The notes: generated from the sequence alone by a model not told the origin. A stretch of 64,000 nt of DNA from Fidelibacterota bacterium 408169 (GCA_002256485.1 NNSG01000001.1:190017-254016); one strand, 5' to 3'; positions 1 to 9,738 are shown, counted from the stretch's first letter. Numbers and translations: made by a program.

Positions 1-2
1 CA

Positions 3-359
3 TCAGCCCCATCTATGGAGTTTGACATCTCCGGAACAGGCTGTTTTCCTAAAAAAACAAGGCCTAGGACATTATGGCTTGGCATCAATGGAGATTTAAC
101 TCCTTTACAAAATTTAGTATATAATTTAAATGATGCATTAGACCCTTTGGGTTATCCAAAGGAAAACAAGGAGTATGTACCTCATTTAACATTGGCACGT
201 GTCAATTATCCTCAAAAAAATACTCCGGATATTTCTTCATTTCTTAATACAAATTATGAACCGATCAAATTGCAGATAAATAAAATTCAATTCATGCGCA
301 GTGAACTCTTTTTTAAAGGTTCAGTATATACTATTTTAGACACACATTATTTAACATAA
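3..359 (+). CDS. thpR: RNA 2',3'-cyclic phosphodiesterase (LigT/ThpR family), 5'-truncated
   Basis: C-terminal part of a 2H phosphoesterase that opens 2',3'-cyclic phosphate ends of RNA. The frame is open to the left edge (codons before the first ATG read S-A-P-S and continue the family pattern G-x-F-P...R-x-L-W-L-G), so the true start lies outside the window. The second catalytic HxT motif is visible as HLTLAR around residue 57 of the visible part; the first HxT must lie upstream. It ends 26 bp before recA on the same strand, a neighbourhood common for cinA/thpR-recA in bacteria, so co-transcription with recA is likely. Identity rests on motif and length. Confidence 0.85.
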   Translation, partial: SAPSMEFDISGTGCFPKKTRPRTLWLGINGDLTPLQNLVYNLNDALDPLGYPKENKEYVPHLTLARVNYPQKNTPDISSFLNTNYEPIKLQINKIQFMRSELFFKGSVYTILDTHYLT

Positions 360-385
360 AATCAACATATAAGAGAGTCTTATTT

Positions 386-1408
386 ATGAGCGACAAACGT
401 ACAAAAGCAATTGAATTAGCCAAAACACAAATTGAAAAACAATATCGAGGTGAAGAACTATTTATCCAATTGGAGAGTGATAAACTTCAAGTTCGTGACA
501 ATGTAATATCTACAGGGTGTTTATCCTTAGATGTTGCATTGGGTGTGGGCGGAATTCCTAAAGGTCGTATTATTGAAATTTATGGTCCTGAAGGTTCGGG
601 GAAAACGACATTAGCGCTGCACATAGTTGCGGAAGCCCAAAAAGCGGGAGGCTACGCTGCATATATTGATATGGAACACGCATTAGATACGGAATATATG
701 AAAAAATTGGGTGTTGATACTTCTGAATTGATTGTTTCCCAACCGTCGTTTGGTGAACAGGCACTTGATATTACAGATACACTGATAAGAAGCAATTCAC
801 TCGATGTAATCGTTATCGATTCTGTCGCCGCTCTTGTACCTAAATCAGAGTTAGATGGTGAAATGGGCGATCATTTTGTAGGTTTACACGCGAGACTCAT
901 GTCCCAGGCAATGCGCAAATTAACAGGTACTGTAAAAAAGACAGATACATGTATCATTTTCATAAATCAAATTAGAGAGAAGATTGGTGTCATGTTCGGT
1001 AATCCGGAAACAACAACTGGAGGTCGAGCTCTTAAATTTTATTCATCGGTTCGCATGGAAATCCGACGCGTTACAGCCGTGAAAGAAGGAACAGATTTTG
1101 TTGGTTCACGGGTGAGAGTGAAAGTGGTTAAGAATAAAGTAGCACCACCGTTCAAATCAACTGAATTCGATATAATGTATGGTGAAGGAATTTCTTTTAT
1201 TGGTGATATTATTGATTTAGCAGTAGAAGGTGAAATTATCCAGAAAACCGGTGCTTGGTATGCATATAATGATGAAAAGATTGGTCAGGGCCGTGAAAAT
1301 GCAAAAGCATTCCTTAAGGAGAATCCGGATAAGCTGGAAAGTGTTGTTGCAGATGTAAAATCATTTTTGGGAATGAATCCGGAAGAGAAAAAAGAAGCTG
1401 AAGCGTAA
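386..1408 (+). CDS. recA: Recombinase RecA
   Basis: 340-residue RecA, full length for the family. It forms filaments on single-stranded DNA, drives homologous pairing and stimulates LexA self-cleavage in species that have it. Walker A is GPEGSGKTT at residues 67-75; the Walker B strand [12 protein letters not shown] and the L2-region sequence [22 protein letters not shown] are intact. The C-terminus is short and acidic (EEKKEAEA). A weak purine-rich site (AAGAGAG) precedes the ATG. No obvious LexA box was found in the 26-bp gap to the upstream gene, so any SOS promoter would lie within or before thpR. recX follows immediately. Confidence 0.98.
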   Translation: MSDKRTKAIELAKTQIEKQYRGEELFIQLESDKLQVRDNVISTGCLSLDVALGVGGIPKGRIIEIYGPEGSGKTTLALHIVAEAQKAGGYAAYIDMEHALDTEYMKKLGVDTSELIVSQPSFGEQALDITDTLIRSNSLDVIVIDSVAALVPKSELDGEMGDHFVGLHARLMSQAMRKLTGTVKKTDTCIIFINQIREKIGVMFGNPETTTGGRALKFYSSVRMEIRRVTAVKEGTDFVGSRVRVKVVKNKVAPPFKSTEFDIMYGEGISFIGDIIDLAVEGEIIQKTGAWYAYNDEKIGQGRENAKAFLKENPDKLESVVADVKSFLGMNPEEKKEAEA

Positions 1409-1409
1409 A

Positions 1410-2042
1410 ATTACATCTATAAACCGACGAGGGAAAAAACATCCAAAACGGTTAATTACTTTTGATGATAAGAGCGTCTTCGAACTTTCCGAAGACGTTT
1501 TTGTTTCGACTAATCTTGAAGTAGGGAGTTTGGTCGATGAGAGCTTTATTGAAACATTTGAAGAAAAAGAAAATAGTCGTAAAGCGTTTCATAGCGCACT
1601 ATCGCTATTAAATTACCGAATGCGAAGCTCAGCGGAATTGCGGAAGCGATTAGCTGAAAAAGGATATAATGGGGACACAATTAAAAGTGTCATTCACAAA
1701 CTTCAAAAAAAGAAATTCATGAATGATGAAAAATTCGCCAGGGCATTTATTCATGATAAAATCAATTCCCGTTTACTAGGGCCTGTTGCCCTGCGGCGTG
1801 AATTAATCCAACACAAATTAGATTCTGTGTTAATCGAAAAGTTGATTCAGCAGGCTTATGAAGAAACACCAGAAGAAGAATTAGTGGAACGGCTTATGGA
1901 AAAACGAAGAATTTCCAAAGGGCAGAAGCTGACGCATAAAGAGAAAAACAGACTTTTGAATTTCCTAAAAAGAAGAGGGCATACGTGGGGAGTGATTAAC
2001 ATTATTTTCGACAAATGGTTATTGGTAACTGGTGAGAAGTAG
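1410..2042 (+). CDS. recX: Regulatory protein RecX
   Basis: Three-helix-repeat protein that binds RecA filaments and inhibits recombinase and coprotease activity. The core LNYRMRSSAELRKRLAEKGY and the HDKINSRLLGPVALRRELIQ repeat are typical. The first ordinary start is TTG at 1530, preceded by GTAGGGAG, but the same frame is open from 1377 and encodes the family N-terminus: [14 protein letters not shown], then LITFDDKSVFELSEDVF. Homology therefore places the true start near 1398-1410, where only CTG (1398) or ATT (1410) is available; I use ATT. The 5' end of the gene contains the recA terminator hairpin. The product is about 210 residues from 1410, or 170 from 1530. Confidence 0.85.
   Translation: MTSINRRGKKHPKRLITFDDKSVFELSEDVFVSTNLEVGSLVDESFIETFEEKENSRKAFHSALSLLNYRMRSSAELRKRLAEKGYNGDTIKSVIHKLQKKKFMNDEKFARAFIHDKINSRLLGPVALRRELIQHKLDSVLIEKLIQQAYEETPEEELVERLMEKRRISKGQKLTHKEKNRLLNFLKRRGHTWGVINIIFDKWLLVTGEK
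1475..1502 (+). terminator. Intrinsic terminator/attenuator hairpin between recA and recX
   Basis: Perfect 8-bp stem CGTCTTCG (1475-1482) / CGAAGACG (1490-1497), 7-nt loop, followed directly by TTTTT. It lies 67 bp after the recA stop and inside the reading frame that encodes the conserved RecX N-terminus. In E. coli recX is also expressed by read-through of a terminator after recA; by analogy this hairpin would keep RecX low relative to RecA (inference). Confidence 0.75.
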
Positions 2043-2155
2043 CTTGTGATAGAATATATATTTTCAGTTTTCTCAGCATAATCACAAAATTTTAGTATGC
2101 TTTCCTTCTAATGGAACCTGTTTGAGTATAATGAACAAGAACAGGAGTTAACGAT

Positions 2156-3895
2156 ATGCTAAAAAATATGGATCAATTTTCCACTAATGATCATACTATC
2201 CGTTCATTATTGGGACGAAAACCTACTGGTTTTGAATCAGATCTCATAAAACACATTTATTATTCACAGTATTTGAATAATCCCATCCCGGGAATTAATA
2301 AAATTCTCGATCAGAGTAAGAGCGATTTAAAGGTAGATGAAAAAACACAATTGATCGTGGGATTAGAAAGCAAAGGATCCATTACAACCTCATCAGTCTT
2401 AAGGCCATGTACTGCATTTGGAACAAAGCCTTCTATGAAATATCAGAGTAAACAGTCTAAAATTTCATTTGGGGTAGTTACAAAATTTGTTCAGAGGAAG
2501 ACTAATATTTACGGCACAGAGGATCTATTATTTCTTCAAGACAGTAAAAGCTTAAAAACAACATGTAAAGATATTATGGGATTGGAATCTGTCATTCTTA
2601 AACAGATCGATCCTGCTTCATTGGGGGCTGGTTTAAACTCAATTTCAAAGAATAAATTTGGAATGGATTTGAATTTATCTTCTGTTTCCCAAATTGAAAT
2701 TTTGTCTGATAAAAATACCCACGGTGTTTTGATTGTTGCAGATCCAAAATTTTCAGGAAAAATTAAAGGAATCTGCAGGAAGAATAAGCAAACTTGTTTG
2801 CATTTGGGAAACTTAAAATCTGTTCAATTTTTATCAATCTCCATTCGTAAAAAAACAAAAGGCAACATTCCTTTATCTGTCCTGAATATTATAGAACCTC
2901 CACAATCGACCATTGTACCGGCTATACAGAGTGATGATAAAAAAGACAGACTGAAAAATTATAAAGAACTGAAAAATTACTCTAATCAAGTCATGGATGT
3001 GTGGAAGATAATTAATAAACAAAAATGGTCTGTATTTAAACCCCAAAAGGATGCAATCGGAACTTTATCACTTATACCCGGAAAAAATGATTTTGCCGTC
3101 AGTATCCCGGACAATATTCATTTGCTGAAAAAAGATCTTAAAACCGGCAGCCGAATCGCTGCATCAAATGCTGCCAGGCAATTAGTGTGTAAAGGTTATA
3201 AACCAATCGGCATGGCATTGATTATGCACGGTGGAAATATGGAGAAAAATGATGACGTTTGGCATATACAGGAATTGTTTATGGGTGTTTCTGAAGCGTG
3301 CCAGATATTGCGTACTGAAATGTTTCGCCCTATAATAACGTGTGATAATAAAAAACATCCCAGTTTAGAATTATGTGTCGCGGGAAAGCGATTTAATAAT
3401 TCACCAACGGTTAATGAATCATTCATTAGTGAAAACGATTTCATTACCATGTTGGGCAGTCATCGCGGGGAATTGAACAGCAGTATGTATCAGGAAAAGA
3501 TTCAGAATCAAAAAAGCGGTTCAATTCCGACTGTTGATTTACTAATGGAATCTCGAGTTCAAGAAACGATACTGCAAGGCATTCAGACAGGATTGATCAA
3601 ATCTGCTGTTAATATCTCTAATGGAGGATTAGCCGTATCATTGGTAAAATCTCTGCAACATGCCGAAAAGGGTATAGGTGCCCGAATTCATCTTTCCAGG
3701 AAATTGAGACAGGATGAAATGCTTTTTGGTGAAACACAAGGAATGGTTGTCGTGTCAATCGGTGAAAAAGATCTTATGGAATTTGAGCGAATTTGTATGT
3801 CCATTGGAGTGCCCTCAACAACCATTGGCAGGGTCACAAATGATAATCAATTCAAATTTAACGATGTGGTTAAAATAGATAGAAAAAAACTATAA
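2156..3895 (+). CDS. Degenerate PurL-like (FGAM synthase II paralogue), probably non-catalytic
   Basis: 579 residues, against about 740 for small PurL. Landmarks in PurL order: linker IRSLLGRKPTGFESDL (about 16-31); a tandem AIRS-like layout with ASNAARQLVCKGYKPIGMAL (about 336-355), GVSEACQILRTE, and the C-terminal block NISNGGLAVSLV...LFGETQGMVVVSI (about 485-530) ending in IGRVT. The catalytic region expected as MWSEHCSYK reads IYYSQYLNN, so the active-site His is absent, and the glycine-rich nucleotide loops are also not recognisable. No stop or frameshift interrupts it, so it seems to be maintained rather than decayed. A good Shine-Dalgarno (AGGAG, 8 bp spacing) and a TATAAT at 2127 precede it. 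Its neighbours are not purine genes. A pseudoenzyme role is inferred; the function is unknown. Confidence 0.7.
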   Translation: MLKNMDQFSTNDHTIRSLLGRKPTGFESDLIKHIYYSQYLNNPIPGINKILDQSKSDLKVDEKTQLIVGLESKGSITTSSVLRPCTAFGTKPSMKYQSKQSKISFGVVTKFVQRKTNIYGTEDLLFLQDSKSLKTTCKDIMGLESVILKQIDPASLGAGLNSISKNKFGMDLNLSSVSQIEILSDKNTHGVLIVADPKFSGKIKGICRKNKQTCLHLGNLKSVQFLSISIRKKTKGNIPLSVLNIIEPPQSTIVPAIQSDDKKDRLKNYKELKNYSNQVMDVWKIINKQKWSVFKPQKDAIGTLSLIPGKNDFAVSIPDNIHLLKKDLKTGSRIAASNAARQLVCKGYKPIGMALIMHGGNMEKNDDVWHIQELFMGVSEACQILRTEMFRPIITCDNKKHPSLELCVAGKRFNNSPTVNESFISENDFITMLGSHRGELNSSMYQEKIQNQKSGSIPTVDLLMESRVQETILQGIQTGLIKSAVNISNGGLAVSLVKSLQHAEKGIGARIHLSRKLRQDEMLFGETQGMVVVSIGEKDLMEFERICMSIGVPSTTIGRVTNDNQFKFNDVVKIDRKKL

Positions 3896-4037
3896 ATGGT
3901 ACATATGATATTGAAGATGCCGGAGTGGTCAATATCATGCGTTGCAGAAGCTTTCGGTTAGTTATCACATTTATTATGAAAAAGACTCTATAATATATTT
4001 TTCATAGCTTCAGGAAAGACAGTAGTTATTTCAAAGA

Positions 4038-4820
4038 TTATAATATACCCATAATAATATCACTCATTTTCCTGTGAATAAGTGAATTCGTAACCAGGAT
4101 TTCATTTTCATAGATATCATAACTCGAACTATCCATTTTACTAACTTTCCCTCCGGCTTCAGTGGCGATCAAAATACCGGCGGCAGAATCCCAGGGATGT
4201 AAATCAAATTCCCAGAAACCATCTACTTTCCCGCAGGCAACATGGCATAAATCAACTGCTGCAGCTCCTAATCGCCGGACGCCTTGGGTTATGTCAGTAA
4301 AATGTTTGAATAATTTCATGTTCCTTTCCCATACTTCCCCATGTTCATACCCGAATCCCGTTACCAATAAAGATTGACTTAAATCATCTGTTTTTGAAAC
4401 AGATATTTTTTCTCCATTGCAAAAAGAACCCTGATCCTTGATTGCTGTATAAATATTGTTAACCGGTAATTCGATAATACAACCGATCAAAGGTTTATTT
4501 TTATAATGCAAAGCGATGGAAACGCCGAATGGGGGAAAACCATGAACAAAATTAGTTGTACCGTCCAAAGGGTCTATAATCCATTGAAAGTCAGCATGGG
4601 GGAGGGTGGATCCCGATTCTTCCGCCAGAATGCCGTGATCGGGAAATTTCGCTGTTAGATGTTCTCGAATGATCTGATCGGCGTCCCGATCGGTTTTTGT
4701 AACAAGATCCGTCTTTCCCTTAAAATCTGCAATCCGTGGCGTTTCCAAGGCAGTTAGAATAATTTCTGCGGCTTTTTCAGCAGCGCTTACAGCCACATCT
4801 AGAATGTGGTTCAAATTCAA
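4038..4820 (-). CDS. suhB: Inositol-1-monophosphatase family protein
   Basis: 260-residue Mg-dependent sugar phosphatase (IMPase/SuhB). Motif EESG (about 67-70), metal site WIIDPLDGTTNF (about 80-91) and second motif WDSAAG (about 210) are all intact. It hydrolyses inositol phosphates or related sugar phosphates in the cytosol; SuhB proteins of E. coli type also join rRNA antitermination complexes, but that role cannot be read from sequence. The start is TTG, lying directly after the alsT stop codon (TAA-TTG), with its ribosome-binding AAGGAAAAA inside the alsT 3' end, so translation is coupled. Confidence 0.93.
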   Translation of the reverse strand: MNLNHILDVAVSAAEKAAEIILTALETPRIADFKGKTDLVTKTDRDADQIIREHLTAKFPDHGILAEESGSTLPHADFQWIIDPLDGTTNFVHGFPPFGVSIALHYKNKPLIGCIIELPVNNIYTAIKDQGSFCNGEKISVSKTDDLSQSLLVTGFGYEHGEVWERNMKLFKHFTDITQGVRRLGAAAVDLCHVACGKVDGFWEFDLHPWDSAAGILIATEAGGKVSKMDSSSYDIYENEILVTNSLIHRKMSDIIMGIL

Positions 4821-6383
4821 TTATTTTTCCTTATAGGGAATATGTTCCTTACTAAAATAATCTTTTGTCATTACTTTGAGCGCAGTAGACAGAAAAATAA
4901 TGGAAATGAGATTGGGAAAAGTCATGATCCCCAGTGCTGCATCACCAAACGCCCAGATTGCTTCCAATTCAGCAATGGCTCCAATAAATACAAACAGCAG
5001 AAAAACCCATTTATAAGTTATGATAGCTTTTTCACTGAAAAGATAAACAACTGATCTATCGCCGTAATAAGACCAACTGATAGCCGTAGAAACGGCAAAC
5101 AACAACACAGACACGGTTACAATTTTATCGCCAAAACTAAAAAGAAATCCCAGACCTTCTTTAAAAGCATACGACGTAAGAAGACTACTGTTGAAAAGAC
5201 CTACATGGAGAATATCCTTTACCTGCTGGCTTGTCGGGTCTGTAATATTCATAAAGAACTGTGTATGCTGCCATGCACCTGTTGTTATGATGACCAGTCC
5301 TGTCAATGTGCAAATTATCAACGTATCTATAAATGGGCCCAGCATTGCAACAGATCCTTCACGTATGGGATAATTAGTTTTTGCTGTTGAGTGAGCAATT
5401 GCTGCGCTACCCTGACCCGCTTCATTGGAATACAGTCCTCGCTTTATACCCCAGAGCATTGTTAATAAAATTCCACCTCCGGTTCCGGCAATGGTTGCCG
5501 GCGGATTGAAAGCCATTTTAAAGATCAATTCAAAGCTTGGCCCTATTTTGTCAATATTAACCAGTAATATTATAGATGCTGCAACGACATAAATGACTGC
5601 CATTATGGGAGCAAGATAGCCGGTCACATGTCCGATCCGTTTAATACCGCCGATGATAACCATTCCAATTACAGTAACAAGCAGGACTCCATTAATCACT
5701 TGTTGAAATGAAAGTTCGAATCCTGTCCATACATGATGTTTTAGCGTTAGAAAATGCTCTGTCCCGAGGAACTGCGACATTTCTGAGTATATTTGATCTG
5801 AAACAGTAAATGCCTGGATGGCATTTCCTGTCGCAAATGAACAAATAACTGCAAAACTAGCGAATGCTACTGCCATCCATCTCCATTTTTTTCCCATTCC
5901 ATGCTCAATGGTATACATGGGACCGCCGGCTGTATGGCCATCATCCCTGATTTCCCTGTACTTTAACGAAAGAGAACATTCAGCGTATTTTAATGTTGTA
6001 CCAAAAAATGCTGTAACCCACATCCAGAATAACGCACCGGGACCACCATAATACAGCGCAGTGGCTACACCGGCGATGTTACCTATTCCAACCGTTGCGG
6101 ATAGGGCAGTAGTTAATGCCCTGAAATGGTTTAAATCTCCTTCATCTTCCGGATTGTCATATTTGCCTCGTGTAACATTTATTCCGTGTTTAAAGTAGCG
6201 TAGTTGAGGAAATCCTAATTGTATGGTCGCATAAATACCCGTTCCTACTAGTGCGATTATCATAAGTGGAATGGGCGAAAAGGAGGGAAATGACCACACA
6301 CCTTCGAAAAATTCTGTTCCAAATAATACTAATAATGTTAGGATGATAGCGAAAGATATAAATCCTGCTTTTGATCTATTCAT
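4821..6383 (-). CDS. alsT: Sodium:alanine/glycine symporter family protein (AGCS)
   Basis: Polytopic inner-membrane amino-acid carrier of the AGCS family. The family signature is visible as ALSATVGIGNIAGVATAL near residue 100 and GLYSNEAGQGSAAIAHS near residue 320; about ten hydrophobic segments follow. I prefer the ATG at 6383, which has AAGG 8 bp upstream, over an in-frame TTG at 6416. It is divergent from comEC across a 98-bp AT-rich gap that must contain both promoters, and is co-directional with suhB. Substrate (alanine or glycine with Na+) is inferred from family. Confidence 0.93.
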   Translation of the reverse strand: MNRSKAGFISFAIILTLLVLFGTEFFEGVWSFPSFSPIPLMIIALVGTGIYATIQLGFPQLRYFKHGINVTRGKYDNPEDEGDLNHFRALTTALSATVGIGNIAGVATALYYGGPGALFWMWVTAFFGTTLKYAECSLSLKYREIRDDGHTAGGPMYTIEHGMGKKWRWMAVAFASFAVICSFATGNAIQAFTVSDQIYSEMSQFLGTEHFLTLKHHVWTGFELSFQQVINGVLLVTVIGMVIIGGIKRIGHVTGYLAPIMAVIYVVAASIILLVNIDKIGPSFELIFKMAFNPPATIAGTGGGILLTMLWGIKRGLYSNEAGQGSAAIAHSTAKTNYPIREGSVAMLGPFIDTLIICTLTGLVIITTGAWQHTQFFMNITDPTSQQVKDILHVGLFNSSLLTSYAFKEGLGFLFSFGDKIVTVSVLLFAVSTAISWSYYGDRSVVYLFSEKAIITYKWVFLLFVFIGAIAELEAIWAFGDAALGIMTFPNLISIIFLSTALKVMTKDYFSKEHIPYKEK

Positions 6384-6481
6384 AGTTACCTTGATTTGAT
6401 TAAAAATTGATGCCAAGTTTACATGACTGTTTCCAGAGTGGCAAACGGCTTTTATGTTAGTTAATTAATATTTTAAATAAA

Positions 6482-8815
6482 ATGACATTCATTAATATTT
6501 TCAAAAATAATTCACTCATATATATTTCAGTTTCATTTATAATTGGTTTGATCCTTGGTGGAACTGAAATATCCATTATAATTCCTCTATTTATAACTGC
6601 TTTAGGAATTGGGCTATTATTTATAAAACGAGATATATATTTTATAAGTGGAATTTTGTTTTGCACTTCATCATTTGGATGGCAGATGATGTTTATTGAA
6701 ATATCACACATGAACTCAAAACGGTCAACTGCGAATCAATTACACGAAACAACTATTTCATTCAGCAGTGAAGTATTGGAAATACAATCAACAGAAAAGG
6801 GATTTAAATATAAAATCTCACTGAATGAGTATCATGGTATTGATGTTTGGTTTTTTAACAAGAAGCAGTTGTTTTGTGAAATCGGTGATACCATTTCAAC
6901 CGTGGGTGAATTCCAAGAAATTGGACCTGTACGCAATCCCGGAGAGTTCGATTTTCTGAATTATTATAATCGTCAAAATTTATATGGATGGATATTTGCC
7001 GATGAACATTATGTCATCCGCATTGATAAAAATGAAGCATTTCAACTAAACAAGTTTATAGATGCAGTTCGTGATAAAATTAGAGCATCTTTTAATTCTT
7101 ATTCTCCAGGTATTGCGGGAGACTTATTGAGTGCATTGATATTGGGTGACAAATCAGATGTGGAACCATCCATAAGAGATTCGTTTGCAGAAACGGGTGT
7201 GATTCATGTCTTGGCTGTTTCTGGACTGCATGTGGGTTATGTACTTATCATTTTACTTTTACTAAAAAATATGCTGGGTCTCCCATGGGGATGGGACAGA
7301 ATTATTGTTATTTTAGGATTAAGTATATTTGTTATGATTACAGGAGGTAAGGCAAGTGTTGTGCGGGCGTCAATTATGGCCGGTCTTTATATATTGGCAC
7401 CTATTGTGAATCGTCAAGTTAATATCTGGAATATAATTGCTGCAGCCGGATTTATTATTCTCTGTTTTAACCCTTTGGACCTTTTTGATTTGGGATTTCA
7501 ATTGAGTTTTCTCGCTGTTATTTCAATTGTATTCTTTTATAATTGGCTGAATGAAACACTTCCAGAAAAAATCAGAGTTAATAATATTCAAAATAGTAGT
7601 GTACGATTTATTTGGGGATTATTTCTGGTTTCATTTGCTGCTCAAATAGGAACATTGCCTTTAACGTCTTTTGTATTCGGGAAAATTCCTGTAGTAGCGC
7701 TGGTCGCTAATGTATTCATAGTTCCATTGATAGGTGTGTTGGTGGGTATTGGTTTTGCTATTTTATTTTTAATCTGGATACCTGGTATTGGTGTTGCTCT
7801 TGGAAATACTGCTTGGCTAATTTCAAAAATCATTACATCAATGACGTATTTTTTCTCCGGTTTAAAATACAGTTCGGTTCAAATGACATTTTCTCCATTT
7901 CACATATTGCTTTATATTATGATTATTTTTTCAATCGTGATGTTTTGTAACAGTCAAAAAAGAAAATATGGAATTATATGTATGTTGATTGTAAGCAATT
8001 TACTTATTTGGAAATGGGTAACTAATGAAAAGAAGATGGATATAATATTTATGGATGTTGGACAAGGAGATGCAGCAGTTGTTATTTTTCCGAATGATAA
8101 AACAATGTTAATTGATGCAGGTCAGAGGAATCAATATGAAGATAAGGGAAGTGAAATTGTCCTTCCTGTTTTGAAATATTTAAATATAGAAAATCTTGAT
8201 TGGGTTGTAATGAGCCATCCCCATAGTGACCATATTGGTGGATTAGTGTCTCTAATCAATGAAGTAAAAATTGATACTCTTTGGGATTCATTCATTCCAT
8301 ATAAATCTTGGACGTATAGAACAATTTTAAGCAGAGCAGAAAGCAATGATGTCCACGTGATACATCCACATCAGGGACAGGTGATGAAATTATCAGACAA
8401 CGTAATTGTCGAATTTTTAGCACCGGATTCTATTTTTGCAGTTTCAGAGCGTAATGTAAACAATGCCAGTATTGTCTTTAAATTAACGTATGGTAAAACC
8501 AGCGCATTATTTACCGGAGATCTTGAATTTGAAGGCGATCATTTTTTGCTACCTTATGAAAACATACTTAATGTTAACGTTTTAAAAGTCGCTCACCATG
8601 GTTCAATCACAAGTACGACATCAACTCTGTTGGATTTTATTCAGCCAGATATAGCTGTTGTTTCAGTAGGTAGGAAAAATAAATTCAGTCATCCCTCATC
8701 AATTGTTATGGAAAGGTTGGTGGAGCGAAAAGTACTTATTCATCGCACAGATGAGAACGGTGCTCTTTGGTTAAGATCAGATGGCGAAACATTTACGAAA
8801 GTGCTATGGAAATAA
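6482..8815 (+). CDS. comEC: DNA internalization competence protein ComEC/Rec2
   Basis: 777 residues with the full three-part architecture: N-terminal DUF4131-like domain with membrane segments and an OB-type region (1-190), Competence transmembrane domain (about 210-500; note SALILGDKSDV and VHVLAVSGLHVGYV) and C-terminal metallo-beta-lactamase domain with HPHSDHIGG near residue 578 and AHHGS near 705. It forms the channel that carries single-stranded DNA across the inner membrane in natural transformation. No com partner genes are in the window. The ATG has no clear Shine-Dalgarno. The 3' end overlaps the start of rnhB by 10 bp. Confidence 0.96.
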   Translation: MTFINIFKNNSLIYISVSFIIGLILGGTEISIIIPLFITALGIGLLFIKRDIYFISGILFCTSSFGWQMMFIEISHMNSKRSTANQLHETTISFSSEVLEIQSTEKGFKYKISLNEYHGIDVWFFNKKQLFCEIGDTISTVGEFQEIGPVRNPGEFDFLNYYNRQNLYGWIFADEHYVIRIDKNEAFQLNKFIDAVRDKIRASFNSYSPGIAGDLLSALILGDKSDVEPSIRDSFAETGVIHVLAVSGLHVGYVLIILLLLKNMLGLPWGWDRIIVILGLSIFVMITGGKASVVRASIMAGLYILAPIVNRQVNIWNIIAAAGFIILCFNPLDLFDLGFQLSFLAVISIVFFYNWLNETLPEKIRVNNIQNSSVRFIWGLFLVSFAAQIGTLPLTSFVFGKIPVVALVANVFIVPLIGVLVGIGFAILFLIWIPGIGVALGNTAWLISKIITSMTYFFSGLKYSSVQMTFSPFHILLYIMIIFSIVMFCNSQKRKYGIICMLIVSNLLIWKWVTNEKKMDIIFMDVGQGDAAVVIFPNDKTMLIDAGQRNQYEDKGSEIVLPVLKYLNIENLDWVVMSHPHSDHIGGLVSLINEVKIDTLWDSFIPYKSWTYRTILSRAESNDVHVIHPHQGQVMKLSDNVIVEFLAPDSIFAVSERNVNNASIVFKLTYGKTSALFTGDLEFEGDHFLLPYENILNVNVLKVAHHGSITSTTSTLLDFIQPDIAVVSVGRKNKFSHPSSIVMERLVERKVLIHRTDENGALWLRSDGETFTKVLWK

Positions 8816-9738
8816 TAGCAGGTGTTGACGAAGCAGGTCGAGGTCCGTTAGCCGGTCCTGTAACTGCAGCAGCAGTTATTTTACCTGATGACCATACCAT
8901 TACTGGTTTGACTGATTCTAAAAAATTGTCAGCAAGTCATCGTGAAAAACTCTTTGACGAAATATATAAAAATGCAATTAGTGTGGGAATTGGTATAGTG
9001 GAAGTAAATGAGATTGATAAAATCAATATTCTTCAAGCAACTTACAAGGCGATGTACAAAGCATTAGGAAATCTTGACTCTAAACCGGACAAAGCATTGG
9101 TTGATGGTTCTACTCTCCCGAACCAGATTATTCCCAATGAAGGTATTATTAAAGGAGATGATAAGGTGGATTGTATTCGAGCAGCATCTATTATTGCAAA
9201 AGTCACACGAGATCGAATAATGGAACAATTTGACATCATATTTCCTGAATATGAATTTGCTAAGCATAAAGGATATGGAACAAAAGTTCATCTTGAAAAA
9301 TTGCGGGAATATAAAGCGACTCTCATTCACAGAAAATCCTTCAGGCCAGTTAAAGAAAATTTGCCTACTATTACATGGTTGCAAAATAATCGAAAAATAG
9401 GACAGTGGGGGGAAAAATTGGCAGCACTGGAATATTACAAAAATGGATATAAAATCCATGCATTGAATCATCATTGCGCACCTTATGGTGAGATTGATAT
9501 TGTAGCAGAAAAAGATAATGAAATGGTTTTTGCAGAAGTAAAAACCGCTGCAGGAAAAATATTAGGCGGAATTGAAGACCAAGTTGATGAACTAAAATTG
9601 CAGAGATTAAGCGATGCTATTGATAAATACATTATGGATTATGAATTAGAAAAGGATATACGATTGGATGTTTTTGCTATAAGGCTCGGAAAATATGGCC
9701 CCAAATTGAAACATTTCAAAGCTATAGAACTTGAATAA
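8806..9738 (+). CDS. rnhB: Ribonuclease HII fused to YraN/UPF0102 nuclease-like domain
   Basis: 310 residues from the ATG at 8806 (a longer frame from 8767 adds residues with no family match). Residues 1-195 are RNase HII: GVDEAGRGPLAGPV carries the first catalytic Asp-Glu pair, and ALVDGS, IIAKVTRDR and KGYGTKVH follow. Residues about 197-310 are a complete YraN domain: GQWGEKLAALEYYKNGYKI, then YGEIDIVAEKDNEMVFAEVK, the restriction-nuclease-like E-D-ExK core. In many bacteria rnhB and yraN are adjacent separate genes; here they form one uninterrupted frame. RNase HII removes ribonucleotides from DNA and RNA primers. The role of YraN is uncertain, and the fusion suggests a joint DNA-repair step (inference). 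Confidence 0.95.
   Translation: MEIIAGVDEAGRGPLAGPVTAAAVILPDDHTITGLTDSKKLSASHREKLFDEIYKNAISVGIGIVEVNEIDKINILQATYKAMYKALGNLDSKPDKALVDGSTLPNQIIPNEGIIKGDDKVDCIRAASIIAKVTRDRIMEQFDIIFPEYEFAKHKGYGTKVHLEKLREYKATLIHRKSFRPVKENLPTITWLQNNRKIGQWGEKLAALEYYKNGYKIHALNHHCAPYGEIDIVAEKDNEMVFAEVKTAAGKILGGIEDQVDELKLQRLSDAIDKYIMDYELEKDIRLDVFAIRLGKYGPKLKHFKAIELE

Noticed and set aside
3896-4037. Possible terminator between the converging PurL-like and suhB genes
   Set aside because: No convincing stem with a T run by eye.
6384-6481. Riboswitch between alsT and comEC (glycine-type expected for an AGCS carrier)
   Set aside because: The gap is only 98 bp, AT-rich, and shows no conserved aptamer core.
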